Source: Rutpela maculata
Lineage: Eukaryota; Arthropoda; Insecta; Coleoptera; Cerambycidae
DNA length: 64,000 nucleotides
Direction: 5' to 3'
Assembly (NCBI GenBank): GCA_936432065.2
Contig: OW386292.2
Span: 16,398,918 to 16,462,917 of the forward strand
The notes beneath the pieces were generated by a model. That model was not told the origin of the DNA and searched no databases. It saw nothing but the letters and a program-made list of their open reading frames with translations. Position numbers and translations under genes: made by a program. Every line of letters begins with the position of its first letter. The first letter of the stretch is position 1. Shown one piece after another: positions 35,895 to 48,483 of this stretch.

Positions 35895-36553
35895 ACTTCC
35901 ACATCCAGTGGAAGTTAGTAACGACAAAAATATTTTTAAATTATTGTTCAAATGGGCTTAGAATGTCATGAAACGTCGAGATTTTAAGTTTGAGCGAAAA
36001 AATTTTCTGTCTGTCTCTCGGTCTGTAACTTTTTTTTGTGCGCACGTTTACTCTGGAACCGTTTGAGATATTGACTTGAAATTTAGTACACATATGTACT
36101 TTAACGAGATCTAGAACTATATTATATTTTCATCTTGTTCCGTCGAAGGATTGGGGTTAAATTGGGGTAAATTTGGAGTAAATAGGTAAATCAAGTAGAT
36201 AAGAGTTCATAAAATTGTTATTCAGTATATACAAGAGAAGCTAAGGTCTCAAAAAAAACTTTGGCATTAGCCACCCCCATTACCACCCCCACCCCATTAT
36301 TAAAGGAGATGAAAAAAAATTGTGATTTAGTGTGTGTACAAGAACCAGAAACCTCAAAATACTTTTTTACTTTATCCACCCCCACTACCAATGTGGGGTA
36401 TCGTTTTATGGGTTTTTGGGGTAGAGGATTTCAAATATTATATTATTAAAGTTCCATAAACAATTATTTCCACATACAAAATTCTTTCGTTGTGAGCGAC
36501 TTGGATAGAAAATCTGGATGTGCAAGTAGTGATCCCTTGGGCAGCGGTTTTTT
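35895..36553 (+). repeat. Family H, copy 3, complete
   Basis: Starts with the hairpin ACTTCCACATCCAGTGGAAG and ends CCCTTGGGCAGCGGTTTT. It lies within the 33.5-38.8 kb foldback and so is younger than it. Confidence 0.87.
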
Positions 36554-36733
36554 AAATGGTGTGATCAATTAACATGAAGTCTTACCTTTATTTTTAGACC
36601 GGGTACATTCAAAAATATTAAAATACAAGGACGCTAGATTAATTAAAAAAAAAAAATCCAAAAAAAGGCTGCATGTTCAATTTTTTGATATTTTTTTATG
36701 CAATTTTTCTACTATTAAATGATTAGAAACAAT

Positions 36734-37118
36734 ACTGCCCTCCTAAGCCAAAAAGACGTATCTCAAGGTTTCACTGTTTTGAGATATAGGCATGTTTTGA
36801 ATTTTCGAAATCGCGTCAATATTTTCAAATATTTACTAATATTTTTTTTTTGTAGTTGTACTAATGTAGAGGTTAATAGTGGTGTAGTTATGAATTTATA
36901 TTAATTAGGTTACTAGTTTTTTTTTACAATGAGATACGTCTAATTGGCGTATTTTTTTAGATACGTCAAACTTTGTTAGCACTTTAAAAATACTTAACGA
37001 TTGAAATACGTTTATTTCGCTATAGAAATATATAGAAAATAGCTCCAGCTATCCTAAGGTATAAAAATATGCATTTCGGCCAAAACTTGAGATACGTCTT
37101 TTTGGCTTAGGACGGCAG
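36734..37118. repeat. Short foldback with AGACGTATCTCAAG arms
   Basis: CTAAGCCAAAAAGACGTATC and its inverse GATACGTCTTTTTGGCTTAG lie at about 36743 and 37091, giving arms of about 33 bp. The spacer also repeats AGATACGTC-like pieces. No coding. Confidence 0.7.
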
Positions 37119-38828
37119 AATAGTTATATGATGAACAAAAATTTTTTGGGCTAAATTTTTTTTATTTTTAGGAAGCAATAAAAAATTGGCCAAAATTTGG
37201 CTAAGTTGTAAATGCGAATATATCTTTATTTCTAACTTTTTCTGCATTGAAGCACTACCTTGAACTAAAAGATAATGCATTTATAACTTATATTAAAGTC
37301 AGTTATTTTTTATAGGCCTGTGAATAGTTAGAGACGCAAAAAATTAAGAGATAACTATATTATATAGTTATTTTTATATATTAATAAATATCAATAGCCA
37401 TCAAAAATGGCAACACAAGAGAGTATTTTACATCCCCTTTAAAACCCATTTTGATTTTCCTTCCTAGCTTGTATGGTTTTCGAGCAATTCAATTTTTTCT
37501 ATAGGCCGCGCGCAAAAAATTTTAAATAAACGATAATTCGTGCGCATTAAAAATACAAATTTTTGAATTTGTTTCAATATCGATTTTCTCGAAAATCATG
37601 GCATATACAACAAAATTACAATAGGACTTTTTTTTTTAGGAAATTAGTCAAGCTTTCTTTTTTATGATGAGTAATTTTTTCATATCTTCAACCGTTAACG
37701 CGTTATCAGTAAAATAAGGCTTTCTTCATCGAAGGGGTGGTTTTTTGGGGGGTTGCGCGGCACCCTCAGAACGGATTTTTGTGGTTTTGTGATGTATAAC
37801 CCCTCCACTAACAGTTACTGAAGGAAAATCTCAGATAACACTTTTTGTGATGGAAATTTTTATAATTATTGGACTATATATTGTTTTTCGTTAATATATA
37901 GTGTGACCTAGACGCTCAAATTTTTTCATCGGCTTACAGCGCTTGCTTTAGAAAAAAAATTGCATTTTATACTGTTAAGGGATTTTAGAAAAAACTCTCA
38001 TTCTTGTTTCTCTGCAAATATCTCAATAAATATTAGTTTAAGAAAAATATGGTGGACATCAAACATAAAGCTTATAAACTGAGAATAAATTTATTTTGTT
38101 TATATATTTGTGCAGGGTTGATCGTTTCGGAGATATTTAATTTTATAGATGGCATCCGATCATTTTTAGGATGAAGTATTTAGTTTAAAATGTTGAATAT
38201 CTTAGAAACTGTGACACTTCCATCAAAAGTTCTAAGAAAAAAAATTAAAGGCAATTAATCAATATTTAAAATGATTTTTTGTTTGTTCCTACATCACAAA
38301 AAATAAGGAAGTTATGGCCAATTCAATGTGCGTTTTCACATTTTTGTTAACAAAATGTCGGCATTTTGTTATTTTAATTGATCAGTAATTAATTTTTCTT
38401 TCAAAAATGCTATTTTTCGTTAATTATAGCATCACCTAGATGCTCAATTTATTTTGTCCCTTTAAAACATTTATTTTAGAAGAAAATTCCATCTGCCATC
38501 CCCCCATCGAAAAATGGCCGTATTTCGGTTAATTATTGCTATAAAATTAATTTGAAAACACCAAATTAAAGATAATTTTGCTTGAAACAACTTTTATTTG
38601 AATTATTTTTTTGTAAACGCCATATTTCCCGAGAAAATAGAGAAAAATCGATTTTCTTTTATTAAAAATACCCCTCTTTACCCCCTATAGGTTCCCGCGG
38701 ATCCGTAAAACTCCTAAACTTTTTTGTTTCGTGAACTTTGGCCTATTTTAAACTTATAACCAAAGATTAAAGTCAAGTGCACCAATTTTTCTCGAATTAC
38801 GGTCATCTTTTTCAATCATTTCCTGTAC

Positions 38829-40012
38829 TAAAAACAGATAATTTTAATGTTCAATACTTACCAACAATTCCCTCTGTATCAAATAATAAATCTTCACTTC
38901 TTCGATCAACTCTCACTTTCTAACAATAATAAATAAAAATCACAACATAAAACACAAATAAACAAACAAGAATTTAAGAATAAAACTAGGTAATTACAAT
39001 TAACAACTGACAACAAAAAAACAAGACGAAATGAGCCAGGCTACGCAGAGCGATTCGCACTTTTGTTTTTAAAATTCAGCGCCCGCTTGACGGGACCCAC
39101 TCTTGTTTTGTTTCAGTGGTCAAGCAAAGAATAACGTGGATTTAAACATGCAGCGGTTACGGTACGGCGAATTTGTAACAATCGATGGTGGCGTTTCACA
39201 AGCTACAATGACCCCTCGATGTGAATTCAAATTATTGCTGCTTTAACCCCTCTTCACTAACGTTTGTGGTGGTATAGGGTGATTTACAGGCGCTAAGGAA
39301 CAAAATGAACTTTTGTTATTCGTCGTTTGAAAGAGAAGACGGCCTAAACTGATTTTTAGAACACGCGTTCGTCACTTACAATAATTAATGTTTTTGTACC
39401 AACTTGATTTAACCAAGTATCTATTTTAAAAAAATCTTATTTTGGAGGGGGTTGGAAATCTTTAGTCTGGCATTGACGATGAAACAGCTAAAATTACATT
39501 TGAAAAATATATTATTTGCGTGTTTCGTTAACCATCATCGGTAGATGATTAAAACTAAACTAAATCTAATAATGTATCATATATCTATTCTGAAGTATTG
39601 TTATGGGTTAATTTGCTTCAAAATACCGTAAATTTAAACAAGAGAGTCAATTGTCAATTAAAGTAACAATAATAATAAGCAATTTTAAAAAATACAATGA
39701 AAACACCAGTAAGCCAATATAAAAGTTTGACATATTTTGTTTTCAAAGCCACCTCATATAGTTACTCTTTATCATTTAATTAGAAGAAAATTAAATGTTT
39801 CAATATTTGACTGACTGTATAATTTCAGTTGTATTTGTTCCGGATATAAAGTGGGCATGGCAGAAGATTCTTTATATTATATTAATGACAGTATCGAATA
39901 TGGGTCCGTTTGAAAAATTTAAGTTTCGTCCAAGAAACCATTTTGGAGATATTTGTTTACCCATAAATCGCATAATTTAGCATTTTTATTATTCAAGGGT
40001 CGTTTGGAATAA
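38829..40012. other. No gene recognised
   Basis: A strong splice-donor-like GTAAGTATT on the minus strand at about 38865 is preceded by a short open stretch, but no partner exon is seen. Otherwise unassigned. Confidence 0.45.
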
Positions 40013-41076
40013 ATTGGAGACTAGCTGTACTGATTCCAATACCAAAGATCGCTTGCTCATCTAATATTGAAAATTATCGTCCAATTGCATTAATTAGTGT
40101 AATATCTAAGATATTATCGTTCATTTCTCAGAAAATACAACACCTATAAATTGTTGAACGATTGTCAGCATGGTTTCAGAAAGTCTCACTCAAATGAAAC
40201 TGCTACTAGTGAATTTATCCAGCAAATTAGTGATATAATGGACATTAATAATTTTGTAATTGGAATATTCTTTGATTTATCAAGAGCTTTCGACACCCAT
40301 CATGTAGATTTCGTATCAGATAAACTTAACAACCTAAGAATTTGTGGCAACATTAATAAATGTCTTTCATCATACTTAACTAACAGAAAATTTGATGGCA
40401 AACATGTTGGTGCAAAATCAAAGTCAAACATGTTGGTGCAAAATCAGAACACTTTAATATTAACACTGGTACCCCGCAGGGAAGCGTTCTTAGGCCATTA
40501 ATCTTCTTACTGTATGTTAACGACCTTCCCGACCACCTAAGCGAAGGTAAAGTCTTTTTATACTCTGATGATACATCAATTGTTATCTCACATCACGATC
40601 CAAAAGAAGTGGAGAGCAAAGTTAGAACTACTTTATCTCAGTTCCATGATTGGTGTCACAAAAATCATGATTCAGTTTCATAACAATTTTTAAAAAGTCT
40701 ATAATTTTAACTTTACTTTTGATAATAAACCTATTAAACTTGAACCATATATTCAAAATTTCTTTGAACCATCGTTGACAACCAGCTAACATGGCAAAAA
40801 CAAATTACATTTCTCTCAAAACAATGAAATAAGGCCTACTTTGCCATCAAACAATTAAAAGATAAACTTAATCTAGATTCTCTCTTGCCAGTATATTATG
40901 CTCTGTTTTACTCAGCTATTAGTTATAATATTATTGTGTGGGGGTCCATCCACCCATTTGTTTCTATATATTAAAAATTTTAATATACGGTTATGAAAAC
41001 AAAAATAAATTGATAAATATCATCTACAAAATACTGTAGCCACAAAGACAAATAAAGTATTCTATTCTATTCTATG
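40013..41076 (+). pseudogene. CR1/Jockey LINE, truncated 3' half
   Basis: Pieces in several frames follow the RT order: WRLAVLIPIPK and ENYRPIALISVISK (40013), CQHGFRKSHSNETAT and GIFFDLSRAFDTHH (40151-40501), GTPQGSVL, PLIFLLYVNDLPDH and LYSDDTSIVIS (the usual A of YADD is S), then AISYNIIVWGS. The 3' end is AATAAAG followed by repeats of TATTC up to 41076, which is directly abutted by the next TIR element. Confidence 0.85.
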
Positions 41077-41078
41077 GC

Positions 41079-42208
41079 ATCCCAAGTAGCACAATTAATT
41101 CCTCAAGATATCCCGAGGATAAAAATTTAGGAATTAGTAAATATCTTCTAAAGGTCTGTAAGAGTTCCCTAAGATGGGCAAATGTCAGCATATCAGTATT
41201 AAATAGTACTTCCCATGGTAATCGAAAAAAGCTATTAGTATAGAATCCTGTGAGCAGCCTTTTGCATACCTATAGAATTCTCATAGTAATCTTTAGGATA
41301 TCTTATCGCTTGCCAATATAAATGGTCCCGAGGACATCTTTTATAGGATTTCTGTTAGATGTACCGCATTGATCTTGCAAACAGATTTAATTCCTGTAGT
41401 AATCTTTCGGGTATTTTATCGCTTACCAATATAAACGGTACTGAAGACATCTTCTATTAGATGTACCAACACACACTTCTTATAGAATTGCCAGCGGCAG
41501 CTGGTGAAATGTTGGTTAATCAAAATCTCAGTGTGAGACATCAGGCCCAAACTAAACCAAAGATTAGAGATCGTTATAAGATTCATCCAAATAAATCGAT
41601 GATCCCTGAGAGAATTTGAAAGTTGCAGTAATGTTATTAATGTTCTTGTTCTATAAATTCATGAGTATATGATAATGCATGACTGATTATCGTCAGTGGT
41701 TTGTACGTGGCGTCATCTAGGAATAATTTCTGTAACAAATGGTAAGCAAACAAATTTTATGCATTAAAAGAATTTCTTCTTGCGATTTCTATAGGTGTTC
41801 TATTAGCGATAATAATATTTCCATTTTAACACTTTATTTTATCTCTGTAATACATAGAAAATTGAGCTGTATGGTAATTCCCTTTTAGATTTTCTAGAAG
41901 ATGTCTACAAGTATTCTGTTAAGGATAATAATACTATTTCCTTTTAAATACTCTATTTGATTTCTATAATACTTAGAAAATTGAGCTGTATGGTAATTCC
42001 CTTTTAGAACTTCTAGTAGATGTCTGTGGGTTAACAAAAGTTGAAATTCCTATATAATGCCCAGTTTACATTTCCCCAGTGCATAAAAGTTGAGCACATA
42101 TAAAGATTTCTCATTTTGATTTCGGAAGGACTTCTAGAGTACATAAATACAAGATATCCTCGCAGGCAGTAAATAGAACTTCTTATAGAATTCTGTGCTA
42201 CTTGGGAT
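41079..42208. mobile_element. TIR element of unassigned class (1.13 kb)
   Basis: Perfect 15-bp inverted termini ATCCCAAGTAGCACA (41079-41093) and TGTGCTACTTGGGAT (42194-42208), with GGC next to both ends. The inside is built of loose tandem repeats: GTAATCTTT..TATCGCTTGCC recurs about 113 bp apart near 41286 and 41399, and AATTGAGCTGTATGGTAATT recurs near 41860 and 41972. It also contains the 255-bp module. No coding. Confidence 0.75.
41514..41765 (+). repeat. Shared 255-bp module, copy 2
   Basis: Matches 23793-24047 from TTGGTTAATCAAAATCTCAG to CAAATTTTATG, in the same orientation, inside an otherwise unrelated TIR element. Confidence 0.8.
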
Positions 42209-43305
42209 GGCACACTTAAAATTTAAAAAGTTTGACATTTGAAATGTCATTTATGTGGTATTATTAGATTCAGAATGTAGAATTCAAAAATGCAATATAC
42301 AGTGGGCTACATTTGAATATCAAAATTTTTGTACCGCTTTCAAAGATACAGGAATAGACATAGTAAACTGAACATTTTTAATGATTAAGAAAAAAAATTT
42401 CAAAAAATATTTTTGTAATCCTGATATTTAGGCGGATTTGTCAAACGATACCTTACTTGCCTGGATAAAAAAAAATTAAGTCTTACATTTTGACCCACGA
42501 ATGGGCGATAGAAATTATTTCCACAGCATGAGCTGCCTGCAGAAGACCAAATTATACTATACAGCTATGATAGTTTAACAAATAAACCGCTATGAAATGT
42601 GACAAACCAATGAACCAACAAACTGAATCTTGACAAAATAAAATTAATAAAAGGCTTAATAAGTAAATCGTAGTTTTATTCGAAAAATAAATACATACAA
42701 CCTAACTCATGATAATAAACACTCTTGACTAGATTAATATTGTTATTTTTTGGTAGTTTCATGATAAATATACCAAAATATAGGATATATACAATTTTTT
42801 GCGTTTCTAAAACGCAAAAAGGCACAAATCATAATTTAAATCTGTTCTATAAAATAATATTTCCTAGGTAGACAATTACGAAACGTACTAGGTACAATAA
42901 ATAATAAATACATAAATACATTTTGGTAAGAAAAATTTAGATGAGACACAGTGACACAACTGTAATGTTCTTAGGGCCAGTTGTACGAACTAAGTTCAAG
43001 CCAGGATGTATAGGTGATGCGACGACAACCAGTGGCTTCATAAGTGCTTACTTTGTACATAATGTAATATATGGCAGGGCCAATAAGTTCTCTCATTACT
43101 TACGCATAGATAAAAATGCCTATAAAAACATTAAAAATGAGAATAAACGAAAAAACTTTAAAATTTGAGGTTATGTTAGTTACACGATGCCCATGCCCAG
43201 GTAATTGTTCACGCCATCTACTAAAGTAAATAGAAACCATGCACTTATGAAGCCATTATTATAATAGGAAAGTGCCGTACATCAGACCACCTATTTAATA
43301 CACCG
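42209..43305. other. No gene recognised
   Basis: AT-rich. GGGCCAGTTGTACGAACTAA at about 42973 resembles a MITE terminus and the start of the following tandem palindromes, but a matching right end was not found. Confidence 0.4.
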
Positions 43306-43543
43306 TGGTTCAAGTCAAGTTTGGCTTGATCCACGATCAAAATCCAAGGTTACGATTGTTACAATAATCGTAACCATGGATTTTGAACTAAGTTCAAGGC
43401 CAGTTTAGCTGGATTCATGATCAAAATCCAAGGTTACGGTTGTTACAATAATCGTAAACATGGATTTTGAACTGAGTTTAAGCCAAGTTCAGCTTGATCC
43501 ACAATCAAAATCCAAGGTTATGATTGTTACAATAATCGTAACC
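43306..43543. repeat. Tandem array of palindromic 84-bp units (nearly 3 copies)
   Basis: ATCAAAATCCAAGGTTA recurs at 43336, 43420 and 43504, 84 bp apart. Every unit is itself a hairpin: CAAAATCCA-A-GGTTACGATT, loop GTTACAAT, AATCGTAACC-A-TGGATTTTG. Linkers carry TTCAAG.CAAG..TGGCTTGAT variants that are also partly self-complementary. Confidence 0.92.
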
Positions 43544-43679
43544 AGTAATGCGGTTCTTGCAAATGTCTCGAAAAATAAGTGTTTTAGTGAAAAATGTCAA
43601 GTGATTTTTTTGGAAGTGCATGGAATCTCTTAATTTGAGAATTGTCACATCTATTTGGGAAGTTATGCCCATTTGAAGA

Positions 43680-46200
43680 GATATAATTTTTAGACTATTT
43701 TCACAATTTATTCGAAAATGATGCATCCTATGTCAAAAATACTCTTTAAAAAGCTTATTTGACAACCCTTAACTTGATACTAGAGAGAAGTAGATTTATA
43801 ATAATAATAGTAATAATAACAGTATTTTTCTTTTCATAGAACCCCATTACAGGTATAGAAATATAGTCAAATTTGCAGGCGAAATCATAAAACATTGTAA
43901 AATATATTAAAAACACATAATAGAATAGAAAGTAAAGAATAGTATTTTTTCGAAAAATAATTCGCCTTCAAGTTATTAATTTAATATAATAATAAACCAT
44001 AAATCAAAATATCATCAAATTTTGGATATACAGGTTCTAAAGCATGTCAATCAAGAATATTACATTATAGTACAAGATCCGGCATAAGAAGTTAATACCC
44101 TCATCTGTTATTCATATAAGAGATAGTTTGTATGAAAGATAACACATAGGCTAATAGATCGCGACTAGGTTGCCTAGCCGCATATCTTGACCCGATAGCA
44201 TTTTCTTTTTCTTGTCAGACGAAATCGAAATTTTGTCTTTAAACGTATCTAGCAGCGAAACCATTAATCCTACAGGAATTTTTCAAGAAAGCAAAATCAC
44301 ATCATTTTATAATCTTTCTAATAGATCCCTACCAGTTTTTTCGTAGAACCAAGCTTTATCTAGATATTCGCAAGAGATAAAAAAAATTTAAAAAAGACTT
44401 CATTAAATTCTCTACACATTCGTTAGGTCGTAGTTTTTTGTCGCAGGAGCCACCGTTTAGCAGTTATGGACTTTTTAAGCAAAAAAGTGCAAGACACCGC
44501 CATTTTAAAAGGCCCGCCGGGCCCAAACCAAGAGTCACAGTAAAATTTGGAACGCGGTAAAACATTCCTCACATTATGTAGTTTTCCTTTGGGAGATTTT
44601 TATTTTTGAGCTGTCTCTCACGGATTCCGAGTTACGGGCGAAAAACCGTTTTCAGAGATGCGGAATCCGAAGGGAAATTTTCGTCGAAAATCCGACATCT
44701 AAATATACTCATATTTTCAAAAATACGATACCGCGACGCCCGTACCATGTCGGTACGGAAAGAGGAAGACTTGTAGTTGATCCGCATCGTAAATCGCACG
44801 CCAAAATTCGAAAATTCGGCCAGACACGAACGAATCAAAATCGACATTTTTGACATTTTTCGTTTGACATTTCTCAATCGCGATTTTGTGTTAGAAGAGT
44901 GTCTTTCGCCCATTTCTTCCCCTGTTAATAACTAATCAACCATAAATAATACAACAACGAAAGATAACCTAACAGACTTAGAATTTAATTCTAAATCGAC
45001 CTGCACCTGTCTTGATCCCGTCAGATATGTTTAAAAAAAAAGCCTTTGTTAATGCAAATTCGCAAAGAGTAAGGGGTACAGACATGTAAAATTTTACTTT
45101 AAAAACCCGTTACAACAGTCGAGCTATCTTTTATTTTCTGCTCTACGACAAAAAATAAGAACACTAGGAAAATTTACATTTTCCAAGGAAACGTGTTTTT
45201 TTCTCATCTCTTGCGAATATCTAGATAAACGTTGGTTCTAGGAAAAAACTGGTGGGGATCTATTAGAAAGATTATAAAATATTGATGAATTTGCTTCCTA
45301 GAAAAATTCCTGTAGGATTAATGGTTTCGCTGCTATATATGTTTAAAGACAAAATTTCAATTTCGCCTGACAACAATTTTCAAATTAAATGCCATCGGGT
45401 CAAGATATGGCTAGGCAATCTAGTCGCGATCTATTAACCTACATGTTATCTTTTATATAAACCATTTCTTATCTGAATAACAGATGAGGGTATTAATTTC
45501 TTATGCCAGATCTTAGACTATTAGTATTTCAGTAAAAAAAAATGCCTAATATAAAAATCGACCCTGTTTCTTAATAAAAATGCACGCCAATGGCTGAAAT
45601 AGGTTTTATTTTACTCAAAAAAGATATAGTAAGTGTTCGAGACTGATTCAAATTTGGTTGAAATTTGATGACTAATAACAGCTGTGAAGGTGTACCCATG
45701 AAAAGTGGGACACACTGTATTTGCAATTTAAACAAAAATAATTTTTGGTCAAAAGAAAATAATTCTTTGCCGAATGAGTTCTTCCATAATTTGTCCCAAG
45801 CAATGTTAAGGAAACAAAATGTAGAAAATTTTTATTGCATACCAAAATTTAATCAATTATTTTTCACTACCTACACCAAATTATTCTATCTTGATTACAG
45901 CTGCAGAAATAGCTCTTTGAATACAGGCAAAACTTGTAAGAAAAGGTAATAAATTTAACTTCATATGCCACGAAGTATCTCATGAAAGAAGCAATCAAAA
46001 AGGTCCCATTTATTTTTTTGATTGAATGCCGTTACTTAACGTTGAATTTTCATGAATATACACTTTTTAAGAATTCCTGACCATATCTTCCTTAATTTTC
46101 AATTGTAAAATATTTCAACTTTATAAGAGTATTTTTGACGTAGGATGCATTTGTATTCGAATAAATTGCAAAAATAGACCTTAAAAATTTGATTTTTTGG
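43680..46200. mobile_element. Outer foldback enclosing the 44-45.5 kb foldback
   Basis: ATTTATTCGAAAATGATGCA near 43707 through CAAAAATACTCTT answers AAGAGTATTTTTGACGTAGG and ATGCATTTGTATTCGAATAA at about 46125-46170. The arms are about 75-140 bp. They bracket the foldback at 44055-45530. Boundaries are approximate. Confidence 0.65.
44055..45530. mobile_element. Foldback element with about 340-bp arms
   Basis: Left arm 44066-44400 and right arm 45185-45520 are inverted copies: CCGGCATAAGAAGTTAATAC against GTATTAATTTCTTATGCCAG, and ATCTAGATATTCGCAAGAGAT against its complement. The centre has CpG-containing stretches (CGATACCGCGACGCCCGTAC) unlike the surrounding DNA. A solo arm of the same family lies at 15307-15535. 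Confidence 0.8.
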
Positions 46201-46525
46201 GGGTGACAAACAACTTCAACATGCTGCATCTTGATTAATTTTTATCAAAAATGAACTTGACACACCTCAAATTAACAGATATTTTACAAACGTTAAAAAA
46301 GATCTGTTGAAATTTATGTTAAATTACTTATTTTTCTAGATATTTTCAGAAAACACATTGCTCCTTCTTTCCCCCTCTAAAAAATTCTGTGGTAGACATC
46401 AGTTTCTGAAAAAATTTACATCTATGCAGTTTTATTGTTTCCCTAATTAGTACACGCAAAACAGTGAACAGAAGAAATAATTTATAAAGTAATAATATTT
46501 GAGATGCGTACTCTAGATAGGGTTA

Positions 46526-47409
46526 GAAATAGATACTTGAAAAGTCCCCCCCCCCCCATTTAGGGGTGGAACGTCCCTTTTTTTTTGCAAAAAACCACCC
46601 TTAACGGGGACTCAAAGCTAGTTTTTCACTTTTATCTTGTAAACTGTTCGTCGGAAGAGAAAAAAGCATAGGAAATAAAAAATTTGTCGTTAAATCTTGC
46701 ATAAAAAATGTTCTATTAACCTTGTAGCTTATCCTCACCTATTTCGCGTTAACAGCGTCCGATGAGAGAAGTAGTTTGGAGCGCACAGGTAAAAATCAAT
46801 CTTATTCGAAGTTTCACAGCGAATACCTTAAAACCGATTAATTTAACGAAAAAAATGCTCAAGAATTAATTTATAGAGCGGAATTCACTCTATAAGATGC
46901 ATGTATAGCGGGTTTTGACGCAAGTAATTTTTATTTATTTTCTCCTTTTTTTCACACAGATACGTTTATAATTATACGTAAAATATATATGTAGTATATA
47001 TATATATGTATAGTATCGACTTAAATACCGTGTGTGTAGTCGCAGGCTAGACATGGGGAGTAAGAATTACAACATCGCGTGTGCCAGCTGGCTGAAATGA
47101 AATAACAGAGCTGGGATGCTCCACCGACGGATGAATTTATGGCTGCCGGTGTTGTCATATCTCTCGCGCTACGTGAATGTACATGCCTAATGGGAAATTA
47201 CACGCACGGTATAAGGACGGCCTCAGGCTATACCCGGGATTATGGCAATAAAAACTTCAGACATGAATAATTACCTTAAACGTATAGATAGTATACTTAA
47301 AATTATCTGTATATTGCATTTTCTGTATCATTTTATTTACTTCTCTCTCAGATCCTGATGGTCTGAAAATTAAATATAAATAAATAAACAGTCAGGTATT
47401 TATAATTTT
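46526..47409. other. No gene recognised; TA-rich microsatellite
   Basis: A C13 run lies near 46545 and a (TA)n tract lies at about 46983-47010. The stretch 47040-47240 is less AT-rich than its surroundings, but no frame is recognised. Confidence 0.5.
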
Positions 47410-48400
47410 TGGAGTCATGTTTCAACTTTGAGCTTGCTCTTCCTCTCTTCGATGAGAGAGGGTTAATGAGAAAAACGAAGAATTCGGCTCTGTATGATAT
47501 TTTCAATGCTGTAGGAGAGAGGTCAATAGATTTTTCTGGTTGCCAGTTCATTGTTGATGGCGGCAATTTAATTCATTAAGTAGTATGGCCAAAGCAGGGT
47601 ACCTTTGACGACGTTTATACAGCCCACCTTTTGAACGCATTTCACCGAAAATTATTTTCAATGAGAACATGCCACTGACTGAAACGCAAAATAAAATTTT
47701 AAACAATCTCACAAATAAAGACAGTTTATTTCGCCATTGGTGGAGAGATTTAGAAACGAGGGAATCAAAACAATTACTGCTGTAGACGACGCTGACGTAA
47801 TCACAGTTCAAACCGCCTTAAATGAATCTCATGAAAATGATACAGTGGTCATCGTCGGACAAGATATTGTTCTTTTTGCATTGGTTATCGCTCGCGCACC
47901 TGAAGATAAAGTCATCCATTTCTTAAGAGAGGCTCAGGGAAAAATGGAAAATAAAGTGTACAGTTCTCGTGACTTGCAGTCCTCGGAAGTTTTAAAAACC
48001 TGTAAGGAGACAGTTTTGTTTGTCCACGCGTTCAGATGCTACACCACTTCAGCTTTCTTTGGTAAAGGAAAAGTGCAAATGGTGGAATGCGTCAATAAAA
48101 GAAAAGATCTCAAAGAGGTTGTCCGCATATTCAACAACAGTAGCTCAACGAAACAAGAAATTACAAGTGTTGGAGAGCAATTCGCGCTTGCTTATACAAA
48201 GCCCCAAAAAAAGAGACATCTTTGAATCATCAACGGTTCATTATTTTCAATAAGTTGGTTGGTCAGTCTAATACTGCCGGGATACTACCAAAACTGTCAC
48301 CAACATCTGAGGCATTACGTCAACATTCTTACAGAGTATTTCTCCAAATTCAATTTTGACGAGGAGAAAACTTGGAACTAACGGATTGGGGTTGGAAGAA
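47410..48400 (+). pseudogene. PIN-like domain protein, C-terminal half, decayed
   Basis: Successive frames read FELALPLFDERGLMRKTK, then LYDIFNAVGERSIDF and FIVDGGNLIH (the first acidic PIN motif) with a stop, then IIFNENMPLTETQNK in a second frame. The longest open part, 47737-48225, holds EGIKTITAVDDADVITVQTA, VVIVGQDIVLFALVIARAP, YSSRDLQSSE and AFRCYTTSAFFGKGK. In the multicopy insect and cnidarian family I recognise, this last motif is GCDTTSA, so the catalytic GCD has become RCY. After a further shift comes SPTSEALRQHSYRVFLQIQF and LELTDWGWKK. The family has no established function that I know of. At least three frameshifts. Confidence 0.75.
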
Positions 48401-48483
48401 AGTAATATATATTTTTTTCTACTTCCATCTTTAAAATGGCGTTTATCGTATACGTTTCCATGACGCTAAATAATCCTTTAAAC

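Larger units (their letters stand above)
33451..38828. mobile_element. Large nested foldback region (5.4 kb)
   Basis: GTACAGGAAA..TCTCGAAAAA at 33451 through AATTAACCGAAATAC at 33676 is mirrored at about 38515-38828 (GTATTTCGGTTAATTATTGC; AACTCCTAAACTTTTTTGTT; TTTCCTGTAC). A second mirrored pair lies inside at about 35375-35455 and 37780-37855 (CCCCTCCACTAACAGTTACT). Direct similarity also links 34860-35290 with 38010-38420 (GAAGTATTTAGTTTAAA). Insertions include a foldback at 33683, a family H copy at 35895 and a short hairpin element at 36734. No coding was found. Confidence 0.7.

Noticed and set aside
38850..38935. Possible minus-strand exon ending in a strong splice donor (GTAAGTATT)
   Set aside because: Only about 20 codons are open, there is no ATG, and no partner exon is visible.
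45665..45949. 94-codon open frame with several Cys residues
   Set aside because: It lies in repeat DNA between foldback arms; Cys spacing fits no known finger.
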